64,000 nt of DNA from Pelodera strongyloides (GCA_036852015.1 JAANDG010000003.1:124001-188000); one strand, 5' to 3'; positions 46,409 to 57,012 are shown, numbered from the stretch's first letter. Numbers and translations: made by a program. Notes: generated from the sequence alone by a model not told the origin.

Positions 46409-49400
46409 TTTATAATTTTTATCCACATTCACCCCGGGGAACTTTTTTACGACGAGCCCAACTCATAAGGGTACCGTATTTGCATAAATTTAGTCCTAAT
46501 AATTCTTTTACTTCTCGTATGTTATAACACAGCTACAAAATTACGCATGAGAGAGCATGCTCAATAAAGAGGAGCCAGAGAAAAAAACCGAGAGAGCAGA
46601 CAAACAGACCGGATAGACAACGAGAGGAAGGGCCAGGCAACGGTATACATTTGCGGATGCGCTCGTCGGAAAAAGTTCCCCGGGGTGAATGTCGATAAAA
46701 TTTGGTTTGCATATATTGTAATAAACACTTTTAATAAAAATTAAGACGAAATCGTAAATATAGGTTTACTTTGATGGGCCTGTCCCTTTAAAACATATTG
46801 GAGACATTCGCGCCATATGTGTGCCACATGTGTGCCAGAGGCGTGTGTGGCCTTTTTGCGCAAGGAGCACACCTCCGTCGCCCTATACTGGCGCACCGCC
46901 GCTCTTCTCGCGTAGTTTTGAAAAAAAAACCGACCTTTCCACAGTGGTGCCATTGTTTCATAAACTCCACTTGCATGTTGACTAGTGAGTTGTCCGAGTG
47001 CGATTTGCATGCATATGACCGGTGTGGTGATGAAGAACAAGCAAACAAATAGGGGAACCAGAAAGTAGACTAAACTATCTCATAAAACGTGTAAAAAATA
47101 TAAAAAGACACCAAAATACATTTGCAAGAGGGAAAGTGTCTACTCTACTACCTTGGACTTGGAGAAGAAGAACAAAAAGAACAACTGAGCTAATGCTACT
47201 AGCTATAACTAAAAAGTTATAACCGAACATCATCTTCCTTTCATTTACTGTTTCTCTCACTCCTGAGGCCGTATTCACCACTCAAGGGTAAACATTTCTC
47301 TTGAGACAAAACTTTTGGAACGCATTTTTCGGGAAGGAGAGTGAGTGGCGAATGCAAATTTTGTGACATAATCTCGCTTTCTAGGTAAATTTTCTCCGAG
47401 AGACAGTTTTCTCCAGGGGTAAACGGAGTGGTGAATACGGCCTCAGAGCACCATCTTCCCCCTCCTCTCACATAATAACTGTCTTCCTATATATCTTTCT
47501 CTCTGTTGTTCTGCCCTCCATACAGACCGCTAGTTTGCCAACATGTTTTAAGCATCATGAAAACATCACAATGTATGATTAATATAATAAAGTAGCTGTC
47601 AACTAACTTCCTCCTCTAGTAGCCGCTATCGCAGGAACGGTCATCGCAATTTCAATCGATACAGAAGAGAGCCAAGAGAAAACGAGCAGCGACGGGCCGG
47701 ACATGCGATACTCGCTGATCAGCTCAATGTGGTTGGAGAAGTGGAGCACCGAAAATTATTCGATTAAGGTATAAGAGCTGTATAATAAGTAATCTGGAAT
47801 GCTAAGGTATCCCCTCAGGTGATAATTATAATAATAATAATAATAATAATAATTTATTGGCACATTATATAAAATATATAAGTGTGCATCATATAAATCA
47901 TCATATAAGTGCCATCTCTAACCTTTTTGATTACTAATAAAGGCATTATCCTTCCGAATCTGAGTGTTTCTGGCAGTGAGCCAAAATAAAAATAAACTAC
48001 CTTTTTGCTTTTCAACGCGGGCGATTTCGTAGAAGGAGACAGATATTCAAGGTGGTCATTTTCAAAGGCTTCCACATTTTCTTTAGAAAGCATGCATATG
48101 TCTGGTAGGTCTGAAATGCATTTAGGATCCAAACTGAGCGTTGAGCCGGTTGAGCTACTGTCATGCTCTGTTGTCAACAAACCTCATAGCCTTTATGGGG
48201 ATTCCAATTTCCAAGTATCCCAAAAATTCGGTGTTATTCTGCCAATACTACCGTATTTCAACCTCACCATTGAATTTATCCGTTTCCGCACGCATAATCG
48301 TTCGCCGGATCTCTGCGTAGCGAAATCTTAGTTGCGGTGGTAGTAGTTGTATGTGTGTCAAAGAAGGCTGTGAAAGGTATAGCGATATAAAAATAAGCTT
48401 TCATACCGGGACCCAGATACATGACATGGTGAGCATTCAAAGAAAAACACTGTATATATATGGTGAAGAGTATTATTTGAAGAACAAACGCTTACCGTAT
48501 TTGACCTAGAGCGTGTTATAGAGCATCTGGGTGTGGTTTCTTTCGTCGTTCGGGCCATGCGGTCTGCGTGAGTTGTATCAACGATTGGAACCATTGGAGA
48601 AGATCCCGGAGCGGAGTGCGCGCCGTAACGGGGCTGCTCGCTAGGGGCTGGCGCCGGAGATGGACTGATGCCATGAAGGGAACTGCGGGCAGAACCTGGT
48701 GATGCACAAGATGCAAGCCCTTGCGATGATGTTGGTTCAGGAGCAGGACTTGCAGCAGGGCTTGCCGCTGAACTGACCGAAAGCGGATGGCGTATACTTT
48801 TTGGATCTAAAAGGGGTAATTATTCTATATGCCTGTGTGCATCCTACATAATATCAAGGTATGGATGACCAACGTGTAGCAAATCACTGATGTTGCACAA
48901 GCTAATTTTGTGTCAGTATGGTCTACAAGGCTAAGGGCGCGTTTGGGATGCTCTTACCGAAAGGAAAACATGCGAATTTCTCGTTCGGGATGGGTATATC
49001 CGAATGGTTCTAATGCTTGGAAAAATACCAAAATACAGTATGAATTAGCATACAAACGTTCATAACAACCCGCCCTCATGCCTAACCCAGAACACAAGTT
49101 TAATCGATATTGGTCTTGTTGTGGTTATTATCAAAGAAAACATTTAGATGCACGTGTATTAACAATAAGTACATACCATTTTGCCCAGTGTCGATCACTT
49201 TTGTGGTAGATGGACGCTGATAGAAGGCTAATGGAAGCATCCTTGCTGCCACTAGTTGTCGCGCGGCTCCGTTTCCTTTACGTTCTGTTCCACTCGCGTC
49301 CCAGCTGCCCACACTCCGTGTCGTTTCACAAAGAGCATCTGCAAAATGCGTGATTTAGAAAAAATAAACAATCCGGCGTTTGCTCTGTTCACGTTAGGCG

Positions 49401-51589
49401 AATCGCCGTCGAAAATATTTGCACTGACTAATCCGCCTAGCGAAGGTAATTTAATGACGAAACGCCTGGCGAAAATAATCATCAGTGGCGAAACGCCTAG
49501 CGAAAGTAATTTCCACAGGCGAAACGCCTGGCGAAGATAAATTCAACCGGCGAATCGCCAGTTTATGCAGTTTGTGTTTGTTGATATTTGTTTACACGCC
49601 GGTGTGATTGTTTTTGCTTGGCATATAATGCTACTTGATATCCCGTACTAAAATAAAATGATGTACTATGTGTTAGTCTTCTGCGGTATAATTTGGGTGG
49701 TGAATTATCCTGTAAGAATGTCGTCTGCATACAATGCGGGAGCATGGTACACTATTCGTAGCAAAACTAGCGACGCGCCTGGCGAAACGCTGGTTGTTTA
49801 GTCAAAAACAGCAAAACGCCAGGCGAAAATTTTTTCAATTGGTGTTTCGCTGTGCGGGTGGACAGGCGTTTCGCCATTACCTTCGCCTCGCGTTTCGCCA
49901 AAAGGGAACGCAGTGCGTTGTTATTGTCCACATTGAAGACCGACTACAATTAAGCACTACATAATATCTCCAAAACAACAATAACCATCTGTAGATGTCA
50001 GAGTGAATAAATACTTTTAATTTAAAGTTTAAAGAACACATAAAAATTACCTTCGATTCTATTCTGCGACATGGATCTCTCATCCTGCGGTCCCATTCGC
50101 ACACTTGGTAGAAAAACCTCAACTAATACATAAATTTAGGTTGCAAATGCGTTGTTTTACCAAAAAAAGACAGGTTTGGCAACGGGCCAAGATTTTTGAA
50201 AATTGGGCGGTCCTGCCGCGACCTCAATTTCAAAACATTAAATGGCTTTTTTTTTTGTTATTTTTGTCATTCTAGGTTTTTTTCCGGGTCGCGTCAAGGG
50301 GTGACGCAAGGTTTTTTGGTTTCATTTCAGTATTTTATCAACCGTTTTATCCCACCCACCCACCCAACTAAGACTGTTTTTATAGGATTCCCGAAAAGGC
50401 TGGAGAGAGGGAAGGAGGAGCTTCTGAAAGTTTCGGGAGCCAATGTGGAGGAGGTTCTGGGGAAGGTGGCTGAGACGGCAAGGGCTGTCGGAACCAGGAG
50501 AGCCTATGGGAGGATCACCCTGGAATATCAGGAGTGGGCGCGAACCCTGACTTATGATCCGGCCCTGCCTCAGAAATACCGTGCCTCGGTCGTGGGTGAT
50601 CCGTTACATGCCGTGTTGGGAGATCGTCAGGGAAAGCGGCTCACTTGCAATTCATGGAGATCTGTATCGAAGAGGATGGGAAAGCTGTTTGGCATCGATC
50701 AGTCTCCTCATGGACTGCGTGGTGGAGGAGCCACTTTCGCTCTGGCGTGTGGTTTGCCGGAGACCGCGGTGATGCGTTTGGGCAGATGGAAAGCGGAGTC
50801 GAGCATGAGATCTTATGTGGACGTCGAGAAGATACCTTGTTTGGTGGCTTAGGACTTTTGGTTCTTTTGTACATTCTGTATATATTAGTGTACATTATTA
50901 GTTTATTATTATTTTTATTTTTTGCCGTTGCGGCCTTGGCCCGTGGTTTATGGTTAGCTTTAATCGTTACCGTAATTATAGCTTTTTTGTTGTTTGTTAT
51001 GCCTCTCAGCAGTCTCGGCTGCAGTGCTCGTGTTTATTTTGTACGTGTACCCCGGAATAAACCTGTTCAGTCTTGTCTTTTTTGTAAAATGTTTGTTTTC
51101 ATGTAGTGAGTTTACGAGCGAAATGAAAATGAAAAATTGGGGGGTTTTATGGTCGAGCGGGGGGTCGAACCGGCACCTTCGGCTATCAGGACCAATGCGT
51201 TTACCATTACACTACCGACACCCACCACCAATTAGCACTAATACACAAAGGTAAAGGTATGGTTATTCAGTCCGAAAACCAGAATAAAAAACTCTCTGTG
51301 GGTTCAGTGAAATACAAATTATATCCACTCTAGCTGATTATTCAAGGCTCAAATAAAATTTCATAAATATGTATAAACAAACATACCACTACAAAAACGA
51401 AGAAAAATATTTGTGAAAATGTTCGCACTAAAGTAAGAAAAGTAAGACAAAATAACGTGATCGTGCATAGAAATACCTTTTGAACGTTGTGGCCCGTCAT
51501 TCGTTTCTGACACCAAATCATGTGCTTTTGTTTTGTAATTCGGAATATTCTGTACATATTCTGACTTTGGTGACGCCTCCGAGTTGGAC
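40983..51589 (-). CDS. Divergent SLC6 (sodium:neurotransmitter symporter) family protein
   Basis: Exons, 5' to 3': 51477-51589 (not the first), 50051-50122, 49177-49338, 48496-48806, 48407-48449, 48001-48167, about 47608-47714, 46935-47069, 46079-46219, 45609-45739, 45402-45493, 45184-45283, 44768-44947, 44391-44470, 44088-44191, 43735-44045, 43498-43638, 42158-42274, 41898-41990, 41427-41534, 40983-41117; about 950 residues. A Ser/Pro/Ala-rich cytoplasmic N-terminus of about 290 residues precedes 12 helices: TM1 ending TVPAIAATRGG, TM2 FITTPVICMQIALGQL, TM3 with cysteine-bearing loop (TERPVFFDRQC), TM4 ELSGACISFFTLAAL, TM5, TM6 GAGEGSQYSVGMMSGFN (unwound-helix GAG), TM10-12 (FFYGLRRYYINVKTMIGARK). 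Family members move amino acids or transmitters with Na+. TM1 lacks the usual NVWRFP, so transport may be lost, as in orphan members such as SNF-12; that link is inference. The join into the TM1 exon is unresolved and an in-frame TAA lies at 47756-47758. The final codons come from a repeat. Confidence 0.8.
42873..42940 (+). ncRNA. Pseudoknot-like structured RNA motif (copy B)
   Basis: GCGGT (42873-42877) pairs with ACCGC (42898-42902). CCTCGT (42911-42916) pairs with ACGGGG (42935-42940) with one G-U. GGCCCTA (42892-42898) can pair with TAGGGTC (42925-42931). TCGAAACG is shared exactly with copy A. It lies in an SLC6 intron on the other strand, near CTTT repeats (42431-42455); no RT frame remains beside it. 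Confidence 0.5.
43062..43216 (+). repeat. Dispersed 155-base sequence ending in a GC-rich hairpin (copy 1)
   Basis: From GTATAAAAGAGTTTCGCAGC to GTCGCCGCAGGCGGCGTGAG it matches the reverse complement of 55295-55452 along its whole length with few differences. The end CGCCGCAGGCGGCG folds into a tight hairpin. No open frame. Within an SLC6 intron. Confidence 0.75.
44219..44290. mobile_element. Left end of an ACCGG-family element
   Basis: TTAAAGCGAAATACCGGCCG then CGTTTTGAAACGCATCGTGG; no right end is found. In an SLC6 intron. Confidence 0.6.
45779..45906. mobile_element. Palindromic element (GAGGCCGGTTTCACC ends)
   Basis: GAGGCCGGTTTCACCAACAT at one end, ACGGTAATGTTGTGAGACCG then GCCTC at the other. 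The ends resemble the GGCCRTATTCACC families but the interior (CGACAGTTGTCTGTGCC) is unrelated. Between SLC6 exons 46079-46219 and 45609-45739. Confidence 0.7.
46329..46791. mobile_element. TTAA-bordered element, AGGGACAGGCCCATC family, with poly-T tract
   Basis: Left TTAAAGGGACAGGCCCATCA, right GATGGGCCTGTCCCTTTAA. Near the left end a run of about 46 T (46361-46407) replaces sequence present in the copy at 35887. SLC6 intron. Confidence 0.85.
47265..47444. mobile_element. Palindromic element (GAGGCCGTATTCACC ends)
   Basis: GAGGCCGTATTCACCACTCA and GAGTGGTGAATACGGCCTC, with inner GGTAAACATTTCTCTTGAG / CTCCAGGGGTAAACGG. SLC6 intron between the TM1 and TM2 exons. Confidence 0.75.
49396..49905. 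repeat. Cluster of GGCGAAACGCCTGGCGAA palindromic words
   Basis: Between 49396 and 49562 at least five GGCGAA..CGCC words occur in one orientation. Between 49770 and 49905 they recur mainly inverted (GGCGTTTCGCC, CGCCTCGCGTTTCGCC). The spacing is irregular, so this is not a tandem array. The arrangement resembles arms of a large decayed palindromic element in an SLC6 intron. Confidence 0.6.
50386..50852 (+). pseudogene. Tyrosine recombinase remnant of a DIRS/Crypton-like element
   Basis: After a TTTTTATAG acceptor the frame reads GFPKRLERGKEELLKV and a helical N-terminal domain (AYGRITLEYQEWARTL). It then continues directly into the C-terminal catalytic part: CNSWRSVSKRMGKLFG, HGLRGGGATFALACGL (the HxxR box), RLGRWKAESSMRSYV (W and the tyrosine). 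The middle part with the first catalytic Arg is missing, so an internal deletion is likely. About 155 residues against 300 or more for intact recombinases. GC and codon use are richer than in nearby exons, consistent with an element. Inside an SLC6 intron on the opposite strand. Confidence 0.65.
51151..51223 (-). pseudogene. tRNA-like sequence, decayed
   Basis: Exactly 73 bases on the minus strand with A box TAGTGTAATGG (51214-51204) and B box GGTTCGACCCC (51171-51161). An anticodon-like stem TTGGT/GCCGA encloses CCTGATA. The acceptor stem (GGTGTCG against CTCGACC) pairs at only four of seven positions and the T stem is poor, so a tRNA pseudogene or SINE head is likely. It lies 300 bases beyond the recombinase remnant. 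Confidence 0.5.
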
Positions 51590-52714
51590 CTGCAGTTGAT
51601 AACATAAGGTTATACACCATAGAATATTTATGTTTTATAGAAAATCTATCCGCGGGTATTCCACAATTTCAAAATTTTCCCGGCAAATATGATTTCCAAT
51701 AATTCCACTATTATCCAGTGTGCACGATTGTCTGATAATATAGACTACTTTTATTCAGTGAGCCTGATAATATAGGTATCTCACAAGAATTGAAAATAGA
51801 GGAAATTAAAAATATGAGTGGTTCAAAAAAAAATCCACACCTCCGTGAGTTGTCCATGACTATATGGTATGTGCATAAATTCGGAATTATGATGTTGCGG
51901 TCGAGTGTATTTAAATTAGTCAAAATCTGCATGTCGTGTTGACGTTTCATATTTCATATTCAAGCATTAGTAATTATTGCTTTATTCGTTAAAGCGATAT
52001 GACATCCGTTTTTTGAAACTTATACTCCTATACTGGACGCAGTATTTCCATACAGTGAATGCAAAGGACTGTGCGACACAGCGCAATTTTTATAAATTAT
52101 GTATTCACCAGAGGGCTACACCGCCCGAGGCGTCTTCCATACTTATACAACGTCTAAACCGTAGATGAAAATTTTGTGAATGGGACAACCACAAATATGT
52201 CCTTTTGGCGCAATGAGATTCCATTGAGCTCGGCTTTTTATACTGAGGAACATTTTATTATAATTGAACTTCGGTAATGCACAGGGTGTAGCGCACACGA
52301 CGGTTACTCATTTGTACATATAATAAGAAGATTGGATGCAACATATGATGGGACTGATCTCTTATTTGTGATTTATGTATGGGAACCCAGCCCTGTGTCG
52401 CACAGCTTGTTTAAAATAAACAACTATTTTTAATTGAAACGTTTTTTTTCGATTTCACTTGGATCTATTTTCAAACTTGACATTTTACTGTCAAAATACG
52501 GCGTGGGATGTTTAGTTAGTTCTCTTTTAAATGTTTTGCGCACTCTGTAAGCCAAACACTGTAAACAGCGATGAAAAATGTCATTAGCATACAAGTGTAG
52601 GACACTTATTATATTTTTTTCTTCACAGATGAGAATACTCTGAACTTTCGAACACAATACATTCAAAAGTGACGTTGCGTTCTTTCTAAGTTTACTTCTT
52701 GGTGCGATAAATTC
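51590..52714. other. Probable 5' side of the SLC6 gene, no exon identified
   Basis: The exon at 51477-51589 needs two bases from an earlier exon, which should lie upstream here or further right; none could be recognised. Otherwise AT-rich sequence without features. Confidence 0.35.
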
Positions 52715-52885
52715 TTAAAGCGAAATGCTAGCCCCTTTGAAAAATTTGCATACGATAAGCAAATCCTATGTATCCTATGCTAATCTTGTACGATTGCCGT
52801 GGACGATCGTACAAAATTAGCATAGGATACGTAGGATTTGCTTATCATATGCAAATTTTCCAAAGGGGCTAGCATTTCGCTTTAA
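52715..52885. mobile_element. TTAA-bordered near-perfect palindrome, GCTAGC family
   Basis: TTAAAGCGAAATGCTAGCCC and GGGGCTAGCATTTCGCTTTAA. Nearly identical to 24751-24921, including the centre TGTACGATTGCCGTGGACGA. Confidence 0.85.
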
Positions 52886-53463
52886 TAATAATAAGATTGC
52901 ATTGCGTAAGAAAAATCATACACAGATATATACTTTATCAAAGGCTACTAACATTGAGCACTATGTAGCGTACTTGTGATTAAACAATACATTTCCTACC
53001 CCGTGTCAAAATAGTTTTATTCTTTTTTTGTGGAAAGAAAATTAATGCTTTCAAAATACAACTACTATTAGTATTATTCACCGTAGTAATGCTTTTTCCT
53101 TGCGATACGATATGAGGGATTTCAACAAATTATGCATACTTTTATTTCTAGCCCAGGTAGAATTGTAAGCTTCTAATAAGCTTTTAGCTGATTTGTAAGA
53201 GTAGAATATTACTTATTTTTTTGGTCTTTTGTGATTTTGAACAACAAAAGTTCCACTCATAATTTGTTCTTTGTTGCTTTATATTTAGAAACATACTGGT
53301 TGTTTTTTATTGCTAGCCTACCGTAATCGTAATACATACGATTCTAATTGGCGCCCGGAAGACTTTACATTATGTAGTTACTTTTCCACATACAAACTCG
53401 TGTAGTGAAACGGAATTATGGAAAAGTGAGAAAATCACTGTTTTGCAAAAAAAGCCCGAACCT
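52886..53463. other. Gene-free stretch
   Basis: AT-rich, no exon or RNA gene seen. Confidence 0.45.
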
Positions 53464-53921
53464 TTAAAGGGAGAGGCCCACGAGGAAAAAGTTTTCCTCA
53501 ATTTACTTGCACAGAATGTCCGGAACCTCAGAAATATTTCTGTGAAAACCGCACATATTTGCATCGTGAACTCGCAGAGATATTCAATGCTAAAGAGTTC
53601 GGCAAGGCACCGTAGTCAGAAAGGTTAAAATAGTTTTTTATAGTTTATATCCGTCCATTAGCATTATTTCTCTACATAATAATTGTTAAGCGAATGAAGA
53701 ACATTACTACCATTATAACAAAGCATTTCCAATACTGTAATGCCATAAAAGAGCAAAAATTGTTTCAGGCTACGGTGCCTGGCCGAACTGTTTAGCATAG
53801 AATATATCGGTGAGTTCTAGATGCAAAGAGATGCGGTTTTCGCAGTAATATTTCTGAGATTCCGGACATTCTGTGCAAGTAAATTGAGGAAAACTTTTTT
53901 CTCGTGAGCCTCTCCCTTTAA
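53464..53921. mobile_element. TTAA-bordered palindrome, AGGGAGAGGCCCACGAG family
   Basis: Left TTAAAGGGAGAGGCCCACGA, right CGTGAGCCTCTCCCTTTAA. Arms of more than 150 bp (TTTTCCTCAATTTACTTGCA / TGCAAGTAAATTGAGGAAAA). It shares its right TTAA with the next element. Confidence 0.85.
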
Positions 53922-54385
53922 AGGAGGAGGCTCACGAGAATGAAGCGCTCAAATGGTTTCCTTTCATCGAAATATATGGATTTGGCTCCGAAGCGCTCAA
54001 ATGGTTTCCTTTCATCAAAATATGATGGAATTAAATTCCGAAAGACATGCTTTACAAAGCAAAGGCTTTTAATTGGAAGGAGTAAATCAATATAAGACTA
54101 TGAAGTCTATAAAAATTTTGGATCGTAGTAAACAGTTGATTTCCATAGTGGGCATTCCAATTTTTTGCCGGCTTGCAAAATGTCTTGTAAATTTGCATGC
54201 CCACTATGGAAATCAACATTTGCTACGATCCAAATTTTTTATAGACTCCATAGTTTTATATTGATTTACTCCTTCAAATTAAGAGCTTTTGCTTTGTAAA
54301 GTATCTCTTTCGGAATTTAATACCATCGCCTGCCGATAAAAGGTAACTATTTGAGCACTTCATTCTCGTGAGCCTCCTTCTTTAA
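53918..54385. mobile_element. TTAA-bordered palindrome, AGGCTCACGAG family, with 47-bp internal duplication
   Basis: Left TTAAAGGAGGAGGCTCACGA, right CGTGAGCCTCCTTCTTTAA. GAAGCGCTCAAATGGTTTCC with TTTCATC follows twice within 60 bases. Homologous to 34214-34578. Confidence 0.85.
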
Positions 54386-55294
54386 ATGATGTTCTATCTG
54401 AAAAATATATATGCAACGTTTAGCTTGATCTGGTACATGGTTACATCGATTAGTGCTTTCTCTATGCTATGCACGTAACTGTTTTTACAAGTGTTGTCAG
54501 AACTGTAATGATGACTATTCAAGTAAACCTATTGAGCCATATATTTGTATTTTCAAGTTTGAAGCGAGGAAAACTTTTTTTTACCTTCTGCTCTTCTGCT
54601 GCAGTTAATTATTCAACAACAACCAGATCTATTTTGTTTTCATCACTTATATGATAAATGTTCAGTCTTCGGGACTGTGTTGGGACGTTGAGACTACAAA
54701 AATTTACTTCAAACAACAAAAAATATCCTTACCAAATCCCAGTGAGCATAGGATGATACATTATTATGGTACTGTAGTACTTCTCACAATGCGTAAGGCT
54801 TGTTATTATGCTTCACGTATAGTAATATACAGCACCTTTGGTTCCGATGAAATATTTTATGTCCCAATTGGATAGAAAAATAGTTTTTGTGGGGAGTGAA
54901 CGGAATCATTAGGATCATGAAAATATACGTGGCAAATAAATTCAAATGACTTTTTTATTTGGTATCAAAGTCAGTCTTTGCATAAATCCTTACTCTTCCT
55001 GGGCGTGAATACATGATAACGTTTATTAAATGTTCTGAACTTGCGCCACTGAAGTAAGCTAACTGTGAACTGTTCGCATGCATTGTTACTTTTTTCATAG
55101 AACTTCACCTATGATTGGGCGAAACCCAGCCCTATCCTGTAAATTTGTAATGTTTTGTTTTCCACTATTGTTTTTAATTTAGAAATACATTCTCTCGTTT
55201 ATGCTATTTGTTTTCTTGATAGCGCTGTTTATGCTATTTGTTCATAGTTTGGCAAAAGTGGTACGATCCATTTTTACGCTTATAATAAACCAGT
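54386..55294. other. Gene-free stretch
   Basis: No exon chain, domain or RNA gene recognised; AT-rich. Confidence 0.45.
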
Positions 55295-55452
55295 CGGCTC
55301 ACGCCGCCTGAGGCGACTTACATGAAAATATGATTAGTTTAGCATAGGCATACTTATACACAAATCTTCAAACGTATCACAAGAAATTCACATAATAGGA
55401 AACAATTGGCATATGCATACTTCGACATTGAGCTGCGAAACTCTTTTTATAC
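55295..55452 (-). repeat. Dispersed sequence with GC-rich hairpin (copy 2)
   Basis: Reverse-complement copy of 43062-43216. Begins CGGCTCACGCCGCCTGAGGC and ends CGAAACTCTTTTTATAC. It touches a palindromic element at 55455. Confidence 0.75.
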
Positions 55453-55454
55453 GC

Positions 55455-55720
55455 TAAAGCCGCGTTCGAGTTGGGGAAAAGTTGGTGGAATTCCGGAATT
55501 CCACCGTTCGAGTTGGACGGAAAAACGTGCGTGGAAAAGCAAAAATACCGTAGTGGAATCGTTGTGGGATTATATTTTTAACCACGGCAGGAGCCAAAAA
55601 TGACGCTTGACCCCGACGGTTGGGGTTAAATATCGGAAAAACATTTACGTTTCCGGTATCCCATCTCGAACGGTGGAATTCCGGAATTCCACAACTTTTC
55701 CCCAACTCGAACGCGGCTTA
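55455..55720. mobile_element. Palindromic element (AAGCCGCGTTCGAGTTGGGG ends)
   Basis: AAGCCGCGTTCGAGTTGGGG and CCCCAACTCGAACGCGGCTT are exact inverses; inner GGTGGAATTCCGGAATTCCAC appears on both sides. Confidence 0.85.
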
Positions 55721-56116
55721 ACACAAAATTTGAATTTCCGTATAATAAGATGTTATATTGTGTTACAGTACTCTATGTATGGGGCCTTGAAGTCGATCAG
55801 GATATTATATACATATTTGTTCTTTTGCCGGTGATAGCACTTATATTTTCGCTGAGGACATTTTGTAATATTTTCAATCATAGATAACTTTCTTTTGGTT
55901 AATTGCATGTGGCCTTTAAAGATTATTTCCCATGGGAATGTTATACTGTGCAGACTGTGCTCTCTTGTCTAGTGCAAAAAAGAGGAGGCGTTTCATGCTA
56001 TTTAAGCGGTCAATCGGCATTTCCTCCGGCAAAATACATACAACAATCATATATAATTTATTACCCGAAGAGTGTTTTCAAGCTTTCTTTTCAAGGTCGT
56101 AGATAGGATCACATCA

Positions 56117-56260
56117 GAAGTCGTATTCACCAACACACAGGGAACCCTACCTAGGTTCATGAGCGCTCTGAATCTTTTCTGCTGCCGCCCTGTCTACGCA
56201 CTATTTAGCTCCCTGGGGAGGCCAGGTAGGGCTCCCTGCGTGTTGGTGAATACGGCCTCT
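56117..56260. mobile_element. Palindromic element (GTATTCACC ends)
   Basis: GTCGTATTCACCAACACACA and TGTTGGTGAATACGGCC, with inner AGGGAACCCTACCTAGG / GGCCAGGTAGGGCTCCC. Terminal words match 47265-47444; the interior differs. Confidence 0.75.
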
Positions 56261-56946
56261 GTTACTAATCTACAGCACTTTGGTGAGAAAACAGACAATT
56301 CGGCCCAGACACCTAATGCGTCATTGTGCAAGTTGCCCGATGACACACACGCATTACCAGTCGAATTTTTATGTGTTGTAGTTATGGAATGCGCTTTTCA
56401 GAGTTATGACCCGGAATGCTGCTCCCATTGGAGGATACCCCTTATGACCCCGCCAATTAAGTTTGAGTTTAAGTCAATCGGCCCCTTTCTTTTCACTTAC
56501 AGTTTTTAACACCGCTGGGAGTTGCTGTGGGTGTGGCAGCCGAACCCTATTACTAACCTTATCTGTCCCGAGTACCAGTCCATGTGCAGCTTGTTTGTAG
56601 CAGTACTCCTAGACCTGGATAGAACGGGAATTTTCAACTAGCCCCTGTATTGTTAGTGCGTGTTTTTATTTTCTGCAAGCCTATTTCCGAACGCAGTAAA
56701 CAGTTAAGAGTATTCCAGATGATATCGGCCGAGACCCAAGCAACTCTAACCGACTGTAATGCTGTAGTGTCCATTCTTATCAACTCGCTCCTACTGTATC
56801 TAATTTATGACGACCGTAACACTGCTGGTTATAAAAAAATCTTGACCATAATCGCACTTTATAACATGTACTACGGAATTGCACACAGCGTCATTGATTT
56901 GGTAGATATTCGTATGCACACTTTGCATCCTTAATGTACTGCTACG

Positions 56947-57012
56947 TTCACAAGCGCGCAGCGCGCACATTAGTAACCGCCGCGGAGGTTACGCATTTGC
57001 GCGCTGCGCGCC
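56947..57012. repeat. GC-palindrome repeat copy
   Basis: AAGCGCGCAGCGCGCACATT, GTAACCGCCGCGGAGGTTAC and GCATTTGCGCGCTGCGCGCC form a near-perfect palindrome in intron 1 of the Str locus. Confidence 0.7.

Noticed and set aside
49396..49905. CRISPR-like array
   Set aside because: Eukaryotic context, irregular spacing, words in both orientations and no unique spacers of constant length.
51151..51223. Functional tRNA gene
   Set aside because: Acceptor stem pairs at only four of seven positions and the T stem is poor.
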